Virus record (IMG/VR): IMGVR_UViG_3300012920_007377
Location: 1-32,052 of that record
Source of the DNA: a virus
Strand: one strand, 5' to 3'
Length of the DNA stretch: 32,052 nucleotides
Shown here: positions 7,517-13,609 of the stretch, one piece after another
Layout of the letters: every line of letters begins with the position of its first letter
How positions within the stretch are numbered: the stretch's first letter is position 1
Made by a program: the position numbers and the translations under genes
The notes under the pieces: generated by a model
What the model saw: the letters and a program-made list of their open reading frames with translations, nothing else
What the model was told of the DNA's origin: nothing
Databases searched by the model: none

Positions 7517-7601
7517 TGGCACAGGTGGAGGGATTCGAACCCACTCAGCTAAAGCACTGGTTTTGGAGACCAGCCTACCTCTCCTACTGTAGCGCACCTG
7601 C
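7517..7601 (-). tRNA. tRNA-Trp (CCA) with unusual long variable region
   Basis: 85 nt including CCA. Acceptor GCAGGTG/CACCTGT, anticodon stem CTGGT/ACCAG around loop CTCCAAA, so anticodon CCA. Discriminator base G73 fits tryptophan. Oddities: a 12-nt variable region (normal Trp has 5), a 10-nt D loop, C rather than T at position 8, and a T-T mismatch in the T stem (GTGGG/CCCTC). The core around the anticodon is Trp-like while the overall frame is that of a class II tRNA. Confidence 0.8.
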
Positions 7602-7607
7602 GTATTA

Positions 7608-7697
7608 TGGCGGAGGATGTGGGAGTCGAACCCACTCTACGCTTATACACGTAGTACGGATTAGCAATCCGCTGCATTACCGTCCTGCCCATCCTCC
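7608..7697 (-). tRNA. tRNA-Ser (GCU)
   Basis: 90 nt including CCA; acceptor GGAGGAT/ATCCTCC, anticodon loop TTGCTAA, long variable arm (TACTACG...CGTAG stem) as normal for serine. Promoter-proximal member of the cluster. Confidence 0.94.
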
Positions 7698-7709
7698 TAT
7701 TAAGTTACT

Positions 7710-7738
7710 AATATAAGGCAAACACGGTTGGAAGTCAA
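7710..7738 (-). promoter_or_regulatory. Sigma70-type promoter for the Ser-Trp-Thr-Leu tRNA cluster
   Basis: Minus strand TTGACT (7733-7738), 17-bp spacer, TATATT (7710-7715). The -35 box touches the TAG stop of the 7739-7933 gene. Start of transcription would be about ten bases before the serine tRNA. Confidence 0.7.
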
Positions 7739-7933
7739 CTACTTTTTTAATTTAAAATAGATAAACTCTTCGCCAGCTTCATTACGACTTGTAATTGCTG
7801 GAGATCCATCTGGAATTGTCTTACCAATATAATGCCAGTTGTGTCCTGCTTTTACTTGTTTGTCAGCAGTAGCAAAAAATTCTGCATTATCTTGGAAAAA
7901 TAATCCTGTCATTAAAACTAGAACTATACTCAT
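7739..7933 (-). CDS. Small exported or membrane-anchored protein, unknown
   Basis: 64 aa with hydrophobic N-terminus MSIVLVLMTGLFFQD, then a hydrophilic part with WHYIGKTIPDGSPAI and a Lys-rich end FIYFKLKK. TAAGGAG site. Upstream lies a minus-strand ATAAATA motif (7958-7964). No family recognised. Confidence 0.65.
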   Translation of the reverse strand: MSIVLVLMTGLFFQDNAEFFATADKQVKAGHNWHYIGKTIPDGSPAITSRNEAGEEFIYFKLKK

Positions 7934-7957
7934 TTTATTCTCCTTAAAGTATGTATA

Positions 7958-7964
7958 TATTTAT
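7958..7964 (-). promoter_or_regulatory. Late-promoter-like motif ATAAATA
   Basis: Minus strand AGTCAATAAATATATA, with the core 25 bases before the 7933 start; the same 16-base string occurs on the plus strand upstream of the 23649 gene. Confidence 0.45.
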
Positions 7965-7971
7965 TGACTAA

Positions 7972-7993
7972 GGGGGCAAGTTGCCCTGCCCCC
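7972..7993 (-). repeat. GC-rich hairpin after the outer-membrane protein gene
   Basis: GGGGGCA (7972-7978) pairs with TGCCCCC (7987-7993); a nested alternative GGGCA-AGT-TGCCC is also possible. No T run follows on the minus strand, whereas AATTTGTTTTC follows on the plus strand. A transcript-end or processing structure is possible. Confidence 0.5.
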
Positions 7994-8030
7994 AATTTGT
8001 TTTCTAGTAAAAATAATCTTTTCAGTATTT

Positions 8031-8429
8031 TTAGAAGCTAAATGACACACCTACTGTGATTTCATTGCGATCTTCTGCGTTGAAATCGTATGATGTCTCT
8101 GCATATGCTTTTGCACTGTCGCTTATTTGATAATCCATTCCCATTTCTAATAATGGTAACTGGCCGTCGTCTAACATATTCATAATAGCAAGATCATCAC
8201 CACTTGCGTGGTCTGTTTCATAAACAGTGATTGGTGATTCTGCCCATAAACTTAATGGACCAGCAACGTCCCAACGTACTTCTGGTTCTACTGTAATATG
8301 GTTAGTTCCTGCTTCCACTTTGTGAAATGCTTTTGCTTCTGTGTTTAGTGATACACCATTCCCAAGCTCTGCCGCTGAAACTGATGTTGCTGCAAATAGT
8401 GCAACAATTGCTAATAATGTTGAACGCAT
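8031..8429 (-). CDS. Small outer-membrane beta-barrel-like protein
   Basis: 132 aa with a signal peptide MRSTLLAIVALFAATSVSAA cut before ELGNG, then alternating beta strands (VEPEVRWDV, LSLWAESPITVY, LLEMGMDYQI, AKAYAETSYDF) and the terminal strand ITVGVSFSF. A final Phe on an amphipathic strand is the recognition signal of outer-membrane proteins. About 112 mature residues would form a very small barrel or barrel fragment. AAAGGAAA site. A phage copy could modify the host surface, for example to block superinfection, but this is inference. Confidence 0.7.
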   Translation of the reverse strand: MRSTLLAIVALFAATSVSAAELGNGVSLNTEAKAFHKVEAGTNHITVEPEVRWDVAGPLSLWAESPITVYETDHASGDDLAIMNMLDDGQLPLLEMGMDYQISDSAKAYAETSYDFNAEDRNEITVGVSFSF

Positions 8430-8465
8430 GTTCTTTTCCTTTAGTTCGTCTTATCGTTAGTCAAT

Positions 8466-8498
8466 AAAAAATGCAGTGCGAAGTATGCCGCATTGCAT
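8466..8498 (-). terminator. Intrinsic terminator of the tmRNA transcript
   Basis: On the minus strand a 10-bp stem (ATGCAATGCG with CGCACTGCAT, one G-T pair), 8-nt loop, then TTTTTT. It lies at the 3' end of the tmRNA precursor. Confidence 0.8.
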
Positions 8499-8608
8499 CA
8501 TATATACTTAGTTACAGATACCACGAGTTTCAAGGCCTGTTAATAAATTAGTTGAATGTGTGTTGAAAATGCCACACTTCTGTTGCTAGGCAGTGGCCGC
8601 CCCCTTAA

Positions 8609-8653
8609 TTATGCCGCTAGGGCGTAATCAGAAGGTGCAAAATTATCGTTTGC
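8609..8653 (-). other. tmRNA proteolysis-tag reading frame
   Basis: Resume codon GCA at 8653; encodes 14 residues ANDNFAPSDYALAA followed by TAA. With the alanine delivered by the charged tmRNA, stalled proteins would receive a 15-residue tag. ANDNFA is common to alphaproteobacterial tags; the middle PSDYA is a distinctive segment to compare with host tags. Confidence 0.92.
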
Positions 8654-8744
8654 AATTATAGTTTTTGACCAATAACGCAGTCATCCGGTTAACTCCACGC
8701 CTCTACTTACTACCTGTCGATCCTGGTTCGGCCCCATAAAAAAG

Positions 8745-8876
8745 CTATAAACCGTTTTTTAATATACGTAAAGCAACGGCTTTATTTTCTGTGTGTATAA
8801 GAATCCAACCTTTTTCGTCTTCTACGATATAGTATCTGACTCTTTTACTGTTTTCTTTTTCAATTAATCGTCTCAT
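8745..8876 (-). CDS. 43-aa open frame filling the tmRNA intervening segment
   Basis: MRRLIEKENSKRVRYYIVED then EKGWILIHTENKAVALRIL and KNGL. It starts seven bases after the encoded CCA of the acceptor piece and stops nine bases before the first base of the coding piece, so it occupies nearly all of the 148-base spacer that must be removed from the precursor. Codon choice and residue pattern look protein-like, but there is no clear ribosome-binding site. A longer frame beginning at 8948 would translate the acceptor piece itself and is not credible. Could be a real peptide or a chance frame. Confidence 0.4.
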   Translation of the reverse strand: MRRLIEKENSKRVRYYIVEDEKGWILIHTENKAVALRILKNGL

Positions 8877-8953
8877 AGCTTTTTGGTGGAGCCGTCGGGT
8901 ACCGCCCCCGAGTCCAGTATAGTGTTGAATTTGCTTCAACGTTAACAATACTA

Positions 8954-8982
8954 TTTATATAGTATTTTAACTATTTTGTCAA
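8954..8982 (-). promoter_or_regulatory. Strong promoter for tmRNA with overlapping late motif
   Basis: Minus strand TTGACA (8977-8982), 17-bp spacer, TATAAA (8954-8959). The same bases contain TATAAATA (8952-8959), an exact T4 late consensus, so the tmRNA could be expressed both early and late. Confidence 0.75.
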
Positions 8983-8983
8983 G

Positions 8984-9202
8984 TTACCACTTAACACTTA
9001 ACTTTTGCTTAAATGCTCTTTGACTTCTAATTGCGTTCATACATGAAAGTAATCGTCTGGATCTTTCCATTGGTTTGCCATAACCATTTTTAGTCTTGCT
9101 TAATTGATGTTGTTCGTTTTCTTTTGCAAATTCTTTACTAAGAATAGTTTCTATTAACATTAAATCTGAATCACTGAGATTCTGCAATTGTTGTGCCACC
9201 AT
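8984..9202 (-). CDS. Small basic protein, unknown
   Basis: 72 aa from MVAQQLQNLSDSDLMLIETI. The start at 9202 has an AGGAGA site and overlaps the upstream gene by 32 bases. N-terminal half acidic helix, C-terminal half strongly basic (GKPMERSRRLLSCMNAIRSQ and KQKLSVKW), suggesting RNA or DNA contact. No family recognised. Confidence 0.6.
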   Translation of the reverse strand: MVAQQLQNLSDSDLMLIETILSKEFAKENEQHQLSKTKNGYGKPMERSRRLLSCMNAIRSQRAFKQKLSVKW

Positions 9203-9404
9203 TATGAAATCTCCTGTTGTAAGCCTCTTCAAATCCTTCTTCATAAAGATAAAGGGGAGCACCGTTGCTCCCATCAATCCATAATCTTTTGAAATAGCTG
9301 TCTTTCGATGCAAGGACCGTTTGCTCTGATGTATTGAGATGGCCTTTTACCATCCAAAAATATCTGTGGGCTTCCTTGTGATGTTCTCTTTCCGCTTCTG
9401 TCAT
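9171..9404 (-). CDS. Small conserved phage protein, unknown
   Basis: 77 aa beginning MTEAEREHHKEAHRYFWMVK, with an AAAGGAG site. Charged N-terminal helix, then a strand-rich middle (SNGAPLYLYEEGFEEAYNRR). A GTAAATA late-like motif lies about 30 bases upstream (9434-9440). Confidence 0.65.
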   Translation of the reverse strand: MTEAEREHHKEAHRYFWMVKGHLNTSEQTVLASKDSYFKRLWIDGSNGAPLYLYEEGFEEAYNRRFHNGGTTIAESQ

Positions 9405-9454
9405 TTGCGTACTCCTTTCATCAGTTGACGTAGTATTTACACAGGCTAATAATG

Positions 9455-9598
9455 TTAGCGCAAATTAAGTACATTTTTATACATAATGCGCAACTGTTTT
9501 TCTACATTACTCCAATATTGTTTTCCCCATTCACTAGTGCAAGTATTGTATGCTTTTTTACAGTTCATAATTAATTTGGTTGCTCTTTGTTTTGTCAT
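9455..9598 (-). CDS. 47-aa basic protein, unknown
   Basis: Starts MTKQRATKLIMNCKKAYNTC. The 9598 start is chosen for its CAGGAGG site and the ATGA overlap with the 37-aa membrane peptide. Two Cys and many Lys/Arg and aromatic residues. No family recognised. Confidence 0.55.
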   Translation of the reverse strand: MTKQRATKLIMNCKKAYNTCTSEWGKQYWSNVEKQLRIMYKNVLNLR

Positions 9599-9708
9599 GT
9601 TAATCCTCCTGTAATTAAATAAAAAATCCAATTTAGTACTAAAGTAGCACTTATAATAATTACTATCATTGCTAATAGCATAACGGCTTCGTTGGGTTCG
9701 TAATCCAT
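9595..9708 (-). CDS. 37-aa single-span membrane peptide
   Basis: Starts MDYEPNEAVMLLAMIVIIIS; one transmembrane segment spans residues 9-32. GAGGAAA site; stop overlaps the next gene start as ATGA. Diverges from the 9730 gene with only 21 bases between. Confidence 0.55.
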   Translation of the reverse strand: MDYEPNEAVMLLAMIVIIISATLVLNWIFYLITGGLT

Positions 9709-9717
9709 GTTTCCTCA

Positions 9718-9724
9718 CTAAATA
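9718..9724 (+). promoter_or_regulatory. Late-promoter-like motif CTAAATA
   Basis: CTAAATA on the plus strand, six bases before the ATG at 9730. With late start sites a few bases downstream of this motif, the mRNA would be almost leaderless. Confidence 0.45.
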
Positions 9725-9729
9725 ATAAT

Positions 9730-10170
9730 ATGAAAGACGAATACGTAAATGCCTTTCACGATGTTATTAAAGAAACTACAGAAACACGTGGTTATAGCAT
9801 TCCTGTAGATGTAGAAGCCTATCTCGTTATGCTTCTAAGTAGTTATGTTGAACGCACAGATTTTTTACCTAATCCAAGTTTTGCAGAACAACATATTAAA
9901 TTAACACACAATAAACCTTATCATGCTAAAGAGCTTGGCGATGTGTGCCTTTTTGTAACAGGCGTTTTTCCAGATTATGGCACTAAGGCTGGATTGCCTA
10001 ATGAATACTTTCAAAATATAGGACGTAATAGTTATCACGTTGCTAGCATAAAATTAAACACGGAATTATTTTCCGTGCTTTGTAAACATTTTCCACTTGT
10101 AAGTAACATTTTAAAAAGTGCTACTGGTAATCATAAAACTCAAAAAATAGTAGAACATTTATTAGGATAG
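9730..10170 (+). CDS. Conserved hypothetical protein
   Basis: 146 aa, MKDEYVNAFHDVIKETTETR. No signal peptide or membrane span. Mixed alpha/beta; C-terminal half contains GRNSYHVASIKLNTELFSVL. No ribosome-binding site; it may be read from a leaderless late mRNA. Stop is one base before the 3' end of convergent tRNA-Leu. No family recognised. Confidence 0.65.
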   Translation: MKDEYVNAFHDVIKETTETRGYSIPVDVEAYLVMLLSSYVERTDFLPNPSFAEQHIKLTHNKPYHAKELGDVCLFVTGVFPDYGTKAGLPNEYFQNIGRNSYHVASIKLNTELFSVLCKHFPLVSNILKSATGNHKTQKIVEHLLG

Positions 10171-10171
10171 T

Positions 10172-10255
10172 TGGTGCGCCCACCCGGACTCGAACCGGGA
10201 CGCCATAAGCGACAGATTTTAAGTCTGTTGTGTCTACCTATTCCACCATGGGCGC
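10172..10255 (-). tRNA. tRNA-Leu (UAA)
   Basis: 84 nt including CCA; acceptor GCGCCCA/TGGGCGC, anticodon loop CTTAAAA, class II variable arm. Second leucine tRNA in the window, reading UUA/UUG, codons common in this AT-rich genome. Confidence 0.94.
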
Positions 10256-10261
10256 AATCAA

Positions 10262-10540
10262 CTACTTGGGCTCTTTACCCGTAATTGCTGTCATTTTCTT
10301 GATGATTCCTGTAACTGCTGTTTCAGTTAACCAACCCTTTACAGTATCACCTTCCTGTGTAATACCAGGTAACTCTACCATATTTGCGCCTTGGAAAACA
10401 CCAATCTCATAAAGTCCTGCACTGCCACCATAACTTCCTTCATGACATACTACACTTAATTGATACTTTCCAAAGTTCAACAAGGCAGATTTGCCTTTAG
10501 GTATATGCTGTTCTGTAAATTTTATATCTTCAAACTGCAT
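10262..10540 (-). CDS. Conserved marine-phage protein, unknown
   Basis: 92 aa from MQFEDIKFTEQHIPKGKSAL; GGAGG site; start forms TAATG with the 56-aa membrane gene. Strand-rich with LNFGKYQLSVVCHEGSYGG and a C-terminal helix GWLTETAVTGIIKKM. The pattern is common in T4-like cyanophages from memory, without assigned function. Confidence 0.7.
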   Translation of the reverse strand: MQFEDIKFTEQHIPKGKSALLNFGKYQLSVVCHEGSYGGSAGLYEIGVFQGANMVELPGITQEGDTVKGWLTETAVTGIIKKMTAITGKEPK

Positions 10541-10710
10541 TATAAACCTCCAAAATACCATACTAGTACGGCACATACTACTATGAACGGTGCATACTGA
10601 AATCCTAACTTAGCAAAGCCAATCAAAATACCAACTACTACACCTAACATTACACCTATGATTGCAAGTATTTGCAAACTTTGCCAGGCTAAATCAAATT
10701 CTCCGCCCAT
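10540..10710 (-). CDS. 56-aa two-span membrane protein
   Basis: Starts MGGEFDLAWQSLQILAIIGV; hydrophobic spans about 11-32 and 40-55, ending VWYFGGL. TAATG overlaps at both ends (10710 and 10540) place it firmly in the operon. No family recognised. Confidence 0.6.
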   Translation of the reverse strand: MGGEFDLAWQSLQILAIIGVMLGVVVGILIGFAKLGFQYAPFIVVCAVLVWYFGGL

Positions 10711-10964
10711 TATACAGGCACTCTATAAACACGAACTGCACCACTAGCAAGGCGAACTGTCTGAAATTTTACATCAGGATTCTTTTTCATATACCTATAA
10801 CATGCACTTGCAGTACGATTACCACCGCCACTGTTCCGTTTAGCATTAACGTCATTTGCAGGTACATCAAAATAATGACCTACTTTAATTTTATCAAAGG
10901 GAAATTTATTTTTAGGATCCTTTTTGAGATCCATTGGTGTCCCTTTACTAACTTTATATTGCAT
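10710..10964 (-). CDS. Conserved small phage protein, possible DNA-binding-like fold
   Basis: 84 aa with AAGGAGA site. FPFDKIKVGHYFDVPANDVN, then RNSGGGNRTASACYRYMKKN and a final strand VRLASGAVRVYRVPV. The FPFDKxxVGxYFDVP...YxxKN...YRV arrangement recurs in T4-like phage small proteins and superficially resembles domains with a basic helix between strands. Function unknown. Confidence 0.7.
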   Translation of the reverse strand: MQYKVSKGTPMDLKKDPKNKFPFDKIKVGHYFDVPANDVNAKRNSGGGNRTASACYRYMKKNPDVKFQTVRLASGAVRVYRVPV

Positions 10965-10975
10965 AACTTTCTCCT

Positions 10976-11389
10976 TTATGCGGCTTCCAACCAGCGATCG
11001 AGTGTTGCACGATCTACATTTAGTTCGCTTGCAAGTTTCGCCATTTGAGCATCTTCTTCAGCCGCTTCTTGTCTTTCACGTTCCAAATCATACTCAATGC
11101 TTTTACAAGCACTTTCACAAAGCTCATTTAACTCTGCATCAGTCATACTACTGAAGTCATGAGCTCTAGCATAACTTTTACTATATGCTTCTGCAAGTGT
11201 ATAGTAAGCATCTTCTTCTAGTTCAATACGTTTGAACTCTGCAAGTGTACCAGTAGGAACTCGCTCGCTCCAATACTTAGTATCACTTGGATCCACAAGT
11301 TTACCCATCCAACGATCAGGACTTTCAGCCATCCATGCATCTGCTTCTGCATGTTGCTCTAAAATATAATCTACAAGTGCCTGTTCCAT
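10976..11389 (-). CDS. Conserved hypothetical, helical
   Basis: 137 aa, acidic and helical. MEQALVDYILEQHAEADAWM, then PDRWMGKLVDPSDTKYWSER; C-terminal coiled-coil-like stretch RERQEAAEEDAQMAKLASEL followed by a short NVDRATLDRWLEAA that resembles a helix-turn-helix end. AGGAGTT site. First gene after palindromic promoter copy 2. Confidence 0.65.
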   Translation of the reverse strand: MEQALVDYILEQHAEADAWMAESPDRWMGKLVDPSDTKYWSERVPTGTLAEFKRIELEEDAYYTLAEAYSKSYARAHDFSSMTDAELNELCESACKSIEYDLERERQEAAEEDAQMAKLASELNVDRATLDRWLEAA

Positions 11390-11418
11390 AAGTAACTCCT
11401 GTTTTTAACTATACCTAC

Positions 11419-11447
11419 ATATTAAGGTAAAACGTTTTACTTGTCAA
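11419..11447 (-). promoter_or_regulatory. Promoter with palindromic operator (copy 2)
   Basis: Minus strand TTGACA (11442-11447), 17-bp spacer, TAATAT (11419-11424). Spacer contains the palindrome GTAAAACGTTTTAC (11427-11440). Drives the 11389-10262 gene block. Confidence 0.8.
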
Positions 11448-11455
11448 CAACTTTT

Positions 11456-11587
11456 TTACATTTTTCCTGTTTTTGTAGGATATCCTGCCGTTATAGCAAG
11501 GTTACGCAGAAACAATACCTGCTCTGCGTTAACACCTTCATAAATTGTTAAATGCCCATCTGGCATTGCAATTTCCAACCAGTACAT
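11456..11587 (-). CDS. 43-aa small protein, unknown
   Basis: Starts MYWLEIAMPDGHLTIYEGVN; TAATG overlap with the upstream gene at 11587. Stops nine bases before the -35 box of promoter copy 2. Beta-rich N-terminus; no family recognised. Confidence 0.5.
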   Translation of the reverse strand: MYWLEIAMPDGHLTIYEGVNAEQVLFLRNLAITAGYPTKTGKM

Positions 11588-11901
11588 TAGTACTCCTTAT
11601 AATTGCCTTGTTCTTCATTGTAAGCATAACCAGCCATGTATTCCAGCACTTGCTCCTCAGTCATATCTTCCTGACTAATACGGTCGCTGGAACCGGTTGC
11701 TTCAACATAAAAATGTGGGTCAGAACCACGACGGTAGTAACTATCAGCACTTCCACGATCCCAAGGTCCTCCATGTCTAATTAATTGGTTATCATCTTCC
11801 CAAGTACAATCATATAATAGTCCTTGGTATTCGAAAAATTCACGTTTTTGACTTTCCAAAAAGTCTGCAACATTGGTAAAAATCAAATCGTTCTGGCTCA
11901 T
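11587..11901 (-). CDS. Conserved hypothetical, acidic
   Basis: 104 aa, MSQNDLIFTNVADFLESQKR, then YDCTWEDDNQLIRHGGPWDR and DPHFYVEATG. Both ends share TAATG junctions with neighbours. No family recognised. Confidence 0.65.
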   Translation of the reverse strand: MSQNDLIFTNVADFLESQKREFFEYQGLLYDCTWEDDNQLIRHGGPWDRGSADSYYRRGSDPHFYVEATGSSDRISQEDMTEEQVLEYMAGYAYNEEQGNYKEY

Positions 11902-12221
11902 TAGTCCAACCTCGAATTGACGTAAAGTTTAATACCAGTAAGTTTACCAAATATCTCTACATATTTTTGAGCGGCGGCTTCTTTGATGTCCACATTTTGC
12001 ACATAACTACCACTTGGGTTCCAAAGCTGATATCCACCACCTGAATAGCTCTTTTTAAAACCAGCGGCTTTAAGGGCTTTACCTTCTTTAGTATTGCCTT
12101 TAACATAACTTGTTACCCAAGCAAAACCACAAGGATAACCATCTCCATGCATGCTTTCAAGCACTTTAGCTTCTGCTTTTGCTTCTCCACATGCTACCTG
12201 ATGCGCTGTCATAATGTCCAT
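11901..12221 (-). CDS. Conserved phage protein ending SRLD, unknown
   Basis: 106 aa with AAAGGAG site. Motifs PCGFAWVTSY, EGKALKAAGFKKSYSGGGYQ and terminal NSRLD. From memory this pattern (CGFAWV, a gap, a GG-y-x-W, terminal SRLD) occurs in phages of several bacterial groups, with no assigned role. First gene after palindromic promoter copy 3. Confidence 0.72.
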   Translation of the reverse strand: MDIMTAHQVACGEAKAEAKVLESMHGDGYPCGFAWVTSYVKGNTKEGKALKAAGFKKSYSGGGYQLWNPSGSYVQNVDIKEAAAQKYVEIFGKLTGIKLYVNSRLD

Positions 12222-12251
12222 AAGTCACTCCTTTTTATTAACTATACCATC

Positions 12252-12280
12252 AGTATAAGGTAAAACGTCTTACTTGTCAA
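12252..12280 (-). promoter_or_regulatory. Promoter with palindromic operator (copy 3)
   Basis: Minus strand TTGACA (12275-12280), 17-bp spacer, TATACT (12252-12257). Spacer AGTAAGACGTTTTACCT keeps the palindrome with one mismatch. Drives the 12221-11456 block. Confidence 0.78.
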
Positions 12281-12283
12281 CCT

Positions 12284-12466
12284 TTATTTTACAGATTCAG
12301 GAAAATCCACTGCCATTTGATGTTCGAACTCTGTTACTGCATCTTTCTTTGCAAGTAACATCTTTTCCAAACTGTAAATTGCGGCGTATTTTTCATCACT
12401 TGCGCCTTCGTTCAATGCAATTAGTGCATTTTCCAAAACTGCAATATCTTCAAGTAAGTCTACCAT
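12284..12466 (-). CDS. 60-aa helical protein, unknown
   Basis: MVDLLEDIAVLENALIALNE with further heptad-like helix (SLEKMLLAKKDAVTEFEHQM). TAATG junction with the upstream gene at 12466. Ends just before promoter copy 3. No family recognised. Confidence 0.6.
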   Translation of the reverse strand: MVDLLEDIAVLENALIALNEGASDEKYAAIYSLEKMLLAKKDAVTEFEHQMAVDFPESVK

Positions 12467-12732
12467 TATGCTACCTTTCTGTTAAACAATGCATAAAACT
12501 CATTGTCAACTGTTGTCCACTGATCTGCCAGTGTGTCAAAAGCTTCTTGTATGTAGCTATCAGCATATATACCACTAAGTGTCATGTACATATCTGACTC
12601 TACAAAATTCCAAAAGTCTGTAGTGCCTTCGCCTTTTGCCACGTTGTCATCTGCAATTACTGCTTCATCAAATGCAGCTACAATATCAGCATGTATTGCG
12701 CTACCGTTTTCTAAATGAACAATTCTGGACAT
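12466..12732 (-). CDS. Conserved hypothetical, acidic
   Basis: 88 aa with AAGGAG site: MSRIVHLENGSAIHADIVAA, then GTTDFWNFVESDMYMTLSGI. Helical, soluble, no family recognised. Confidence 0.6.
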   Translation of the reverse strand: MSRIVHLENGSAIHADIVAAFDEAVIADDNVAKGEGTTDFWNFVESDMYMTLSGIYADSYIQEAFDTLADQWTTVDNEFYALFNRKVA

Positions 12733-12741
12733 ATCTACTCC

Positions 12742-12939
12742 TTAAAGTTTAACAGTTTCTATGGATAAAATATCTTGTGCAACTCCGCCTTCTGCAACAA
12801 AATCTGCAATTGCTCCGTCACAAGACTCTTTTGCAGTAGAACCCCAAGAGTTCTGACCACAACTATCTACAATAAATTTAGTACCATCTTCAAAAGTTTT
12901 AACGTAAAGTATCGAAGTATTGTAATCCATATTTGACAT
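12742..12939 (-). CDS. Conserved hypothetical
   Basis: 65 aa, MSNMDYNTSILYVKTFEDGT; a second in-frame ATG three codons later is an alternative start. Middle segment DSCGQNSWGSTAKESCDGAI carries two Cys. First gene after promoter copy 4. No family recognised. Confidence 0.6.
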   Translation of the reverse strand: MSNMDYNTSILYVKTFEDGTKFIVDSCGQNSWGSTAKESCDGAIADFVAEGGVAQDILSIETVKL

Positions 12940-12970
12940 TTTGTTCTTTCTTTTTATTAACTATACCATG

Positions 12971-12999
12971 ATAATAAGGTAAAACGCTTTACTTGTCAA
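12971..12999 (-). promoter_or_regulatory. Promoter with palindromic operator (copy 4)
   Basis: Minus strand TTGACA (12994-12999), 17-bp spacer, TATTAT (12971-12976). Spacer palindrome GTAAAGCGTTTTAC has one change. Lies in the divergent region between the minus-strand block and the plus-strand cluster. Confidence 0.78.
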
Positions 13000-13054
13000 C
13001 AAAAAACAGAACTAAAAAATCCTTTGGTTATAATGGGTTATAATTTAATTTAGA

Positions 13055-13061
13055 ATAAATA
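13055..13061 (+). promoter_or_regulatory. Late-promoter-like motif ATAAATA for the plus cluster
   Basis: GAATAAATACT on the plus strand, 37 bases before the first gene of the 13098-14770 cluster. Two TTATAAT strings just upstream (13028-13043) could be alternative -10 boxes. Confidence 0.5.
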
Positions 13062-13097
13062 CTACTGAGAGATGATTTAGACAGAGGAGGCAACACA

Positions 13098-13376
13098 ATG
13101 GAGATATTTAAATTAATAGCCGAAGTAGGCTTTCCCATTGCTGGTGCATCGGCAGCAGGGTTCTTTGTATTCACTACACTAAAATATATTTTAGATAGTG
13201 TTAGTGGAAGTGTAAAAGGGTTAAATGGCATAATTAGTGCCCTAGATAACCGTGTACAAACAATGAACCATGATGTGGTCCGTATTGATACTTTGATGAG
13301 TAATGCGTTAGGTATACGTCCTGACATAGATCGAATTGCACGTGCAGATGGGAAAAATGATGCAAGGAGAGACTAA
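13098..13376 (+). CDS. Small membrane-anchored coiled-coil protein
   Basis: 92 aa, MEIFKLIAEVGFPIAGASAA: one N-terminal span (about 8-30), then a helix with heptads (NGIISALDNRVQTMNHDVVR) and a charged tail. GAGGAGG site. Same plan as the 14112 gene in this cluster (N-terminal YGFPI/VGFPI span followed by an LDN-x2-(I/V)R coil), suggesting duplication. Confidence 0.7.
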   Translation: MEIFKLIAEVGFPIAGASAAGFFVFTTLKYILDSVSGSVKGLNGIISALDNRVQTMNHDVVRIDTLMSNALGIRPDIDRIARADGKNDARRD

Positions 13377-13378
13377 TT

Positions 13379-13609
13379 ATGACTTACAAAGTGGTAAAAC
13401 TAAGGAATGACGTACTTGTTTATGATGTAGATAAACCTGATGACAAGATGGAATTCATGGACAATATAGACGCCAAACCTGGCGATGTATTCCGATTTAC
13501 ATATAATGGTTGGTTGGAGTTTTTAGGCAACGATTTCGAACAAGTAGAAAATCGTAGTAAAGAAGATTCTGATGCTGTAGAACTATTACAGCAAATTAAT
13601 GGTGTATGA
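13379..13609 (+). CDS. Small protein with PGDVF-x-NGWLE motif, unknown
   Basis: 76 aa, MTYKVVKLRNDVLVYDVDKP; AAGGAGA site inside the preceding stop region. Contains KPGDVFRFTYNGWLEFLG, echoed in the next protein as EPGDVLMVNTDGHLIKV. Beta-rich; no family recognised. Confidence 0.6.
   Translation: MTYKVVKLRNDVLVYDVDKPDDKMEFMDNIDAKPGDVFRFTYNGWLEFLGNDFEQVENRSKEDSDAVELLQQINGV

Larger units (their letters stand above)
8500..8942 (-). ncRNA. ssrA: Circularly permuted two-piece tmRNA (precursor)
   Basis: The acceptor piece comes first (about 8942 to 8884): hairpin GTTGAA-GCAAA-TTCAAC, T arm TCGGG-GGCGGTA-CCCGA, then CGGCTCC-A-CCA. The coding piece begins at 8735 with GGGGCCG, which pairs perfectly (one G-T) with CGGCTCC, followed by the tmRNA signature AACCAGGATCGACAGG. 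A helix between CAGGTAGT of the coding piece and ACTATACTG of the acceptor piece is also possible. The tag frame starts at GCA (8651-8653) and encodes ANDNFAPSDYALAA then TAA (8609-8611). Downstream sequence CCACT...AGTGTGG can form a pseudoknot. The alphaproteobacterial layout is therefore intact. Exact processing ends are not visible; the 3' end of the coding piece lies between about 8500 and 8570. The tag ends in LAA, the signal recognised by ClpX/ClpA. Confidence 0.93.

Noticed and set aside
8745-8948. 67-codon version of the frame in the tmRNA gene
   Set aside because: Its first 24 codons are the tmRNA acceptor piece including the T arm and CCA. Only the part after 8876 could be a real peptide.
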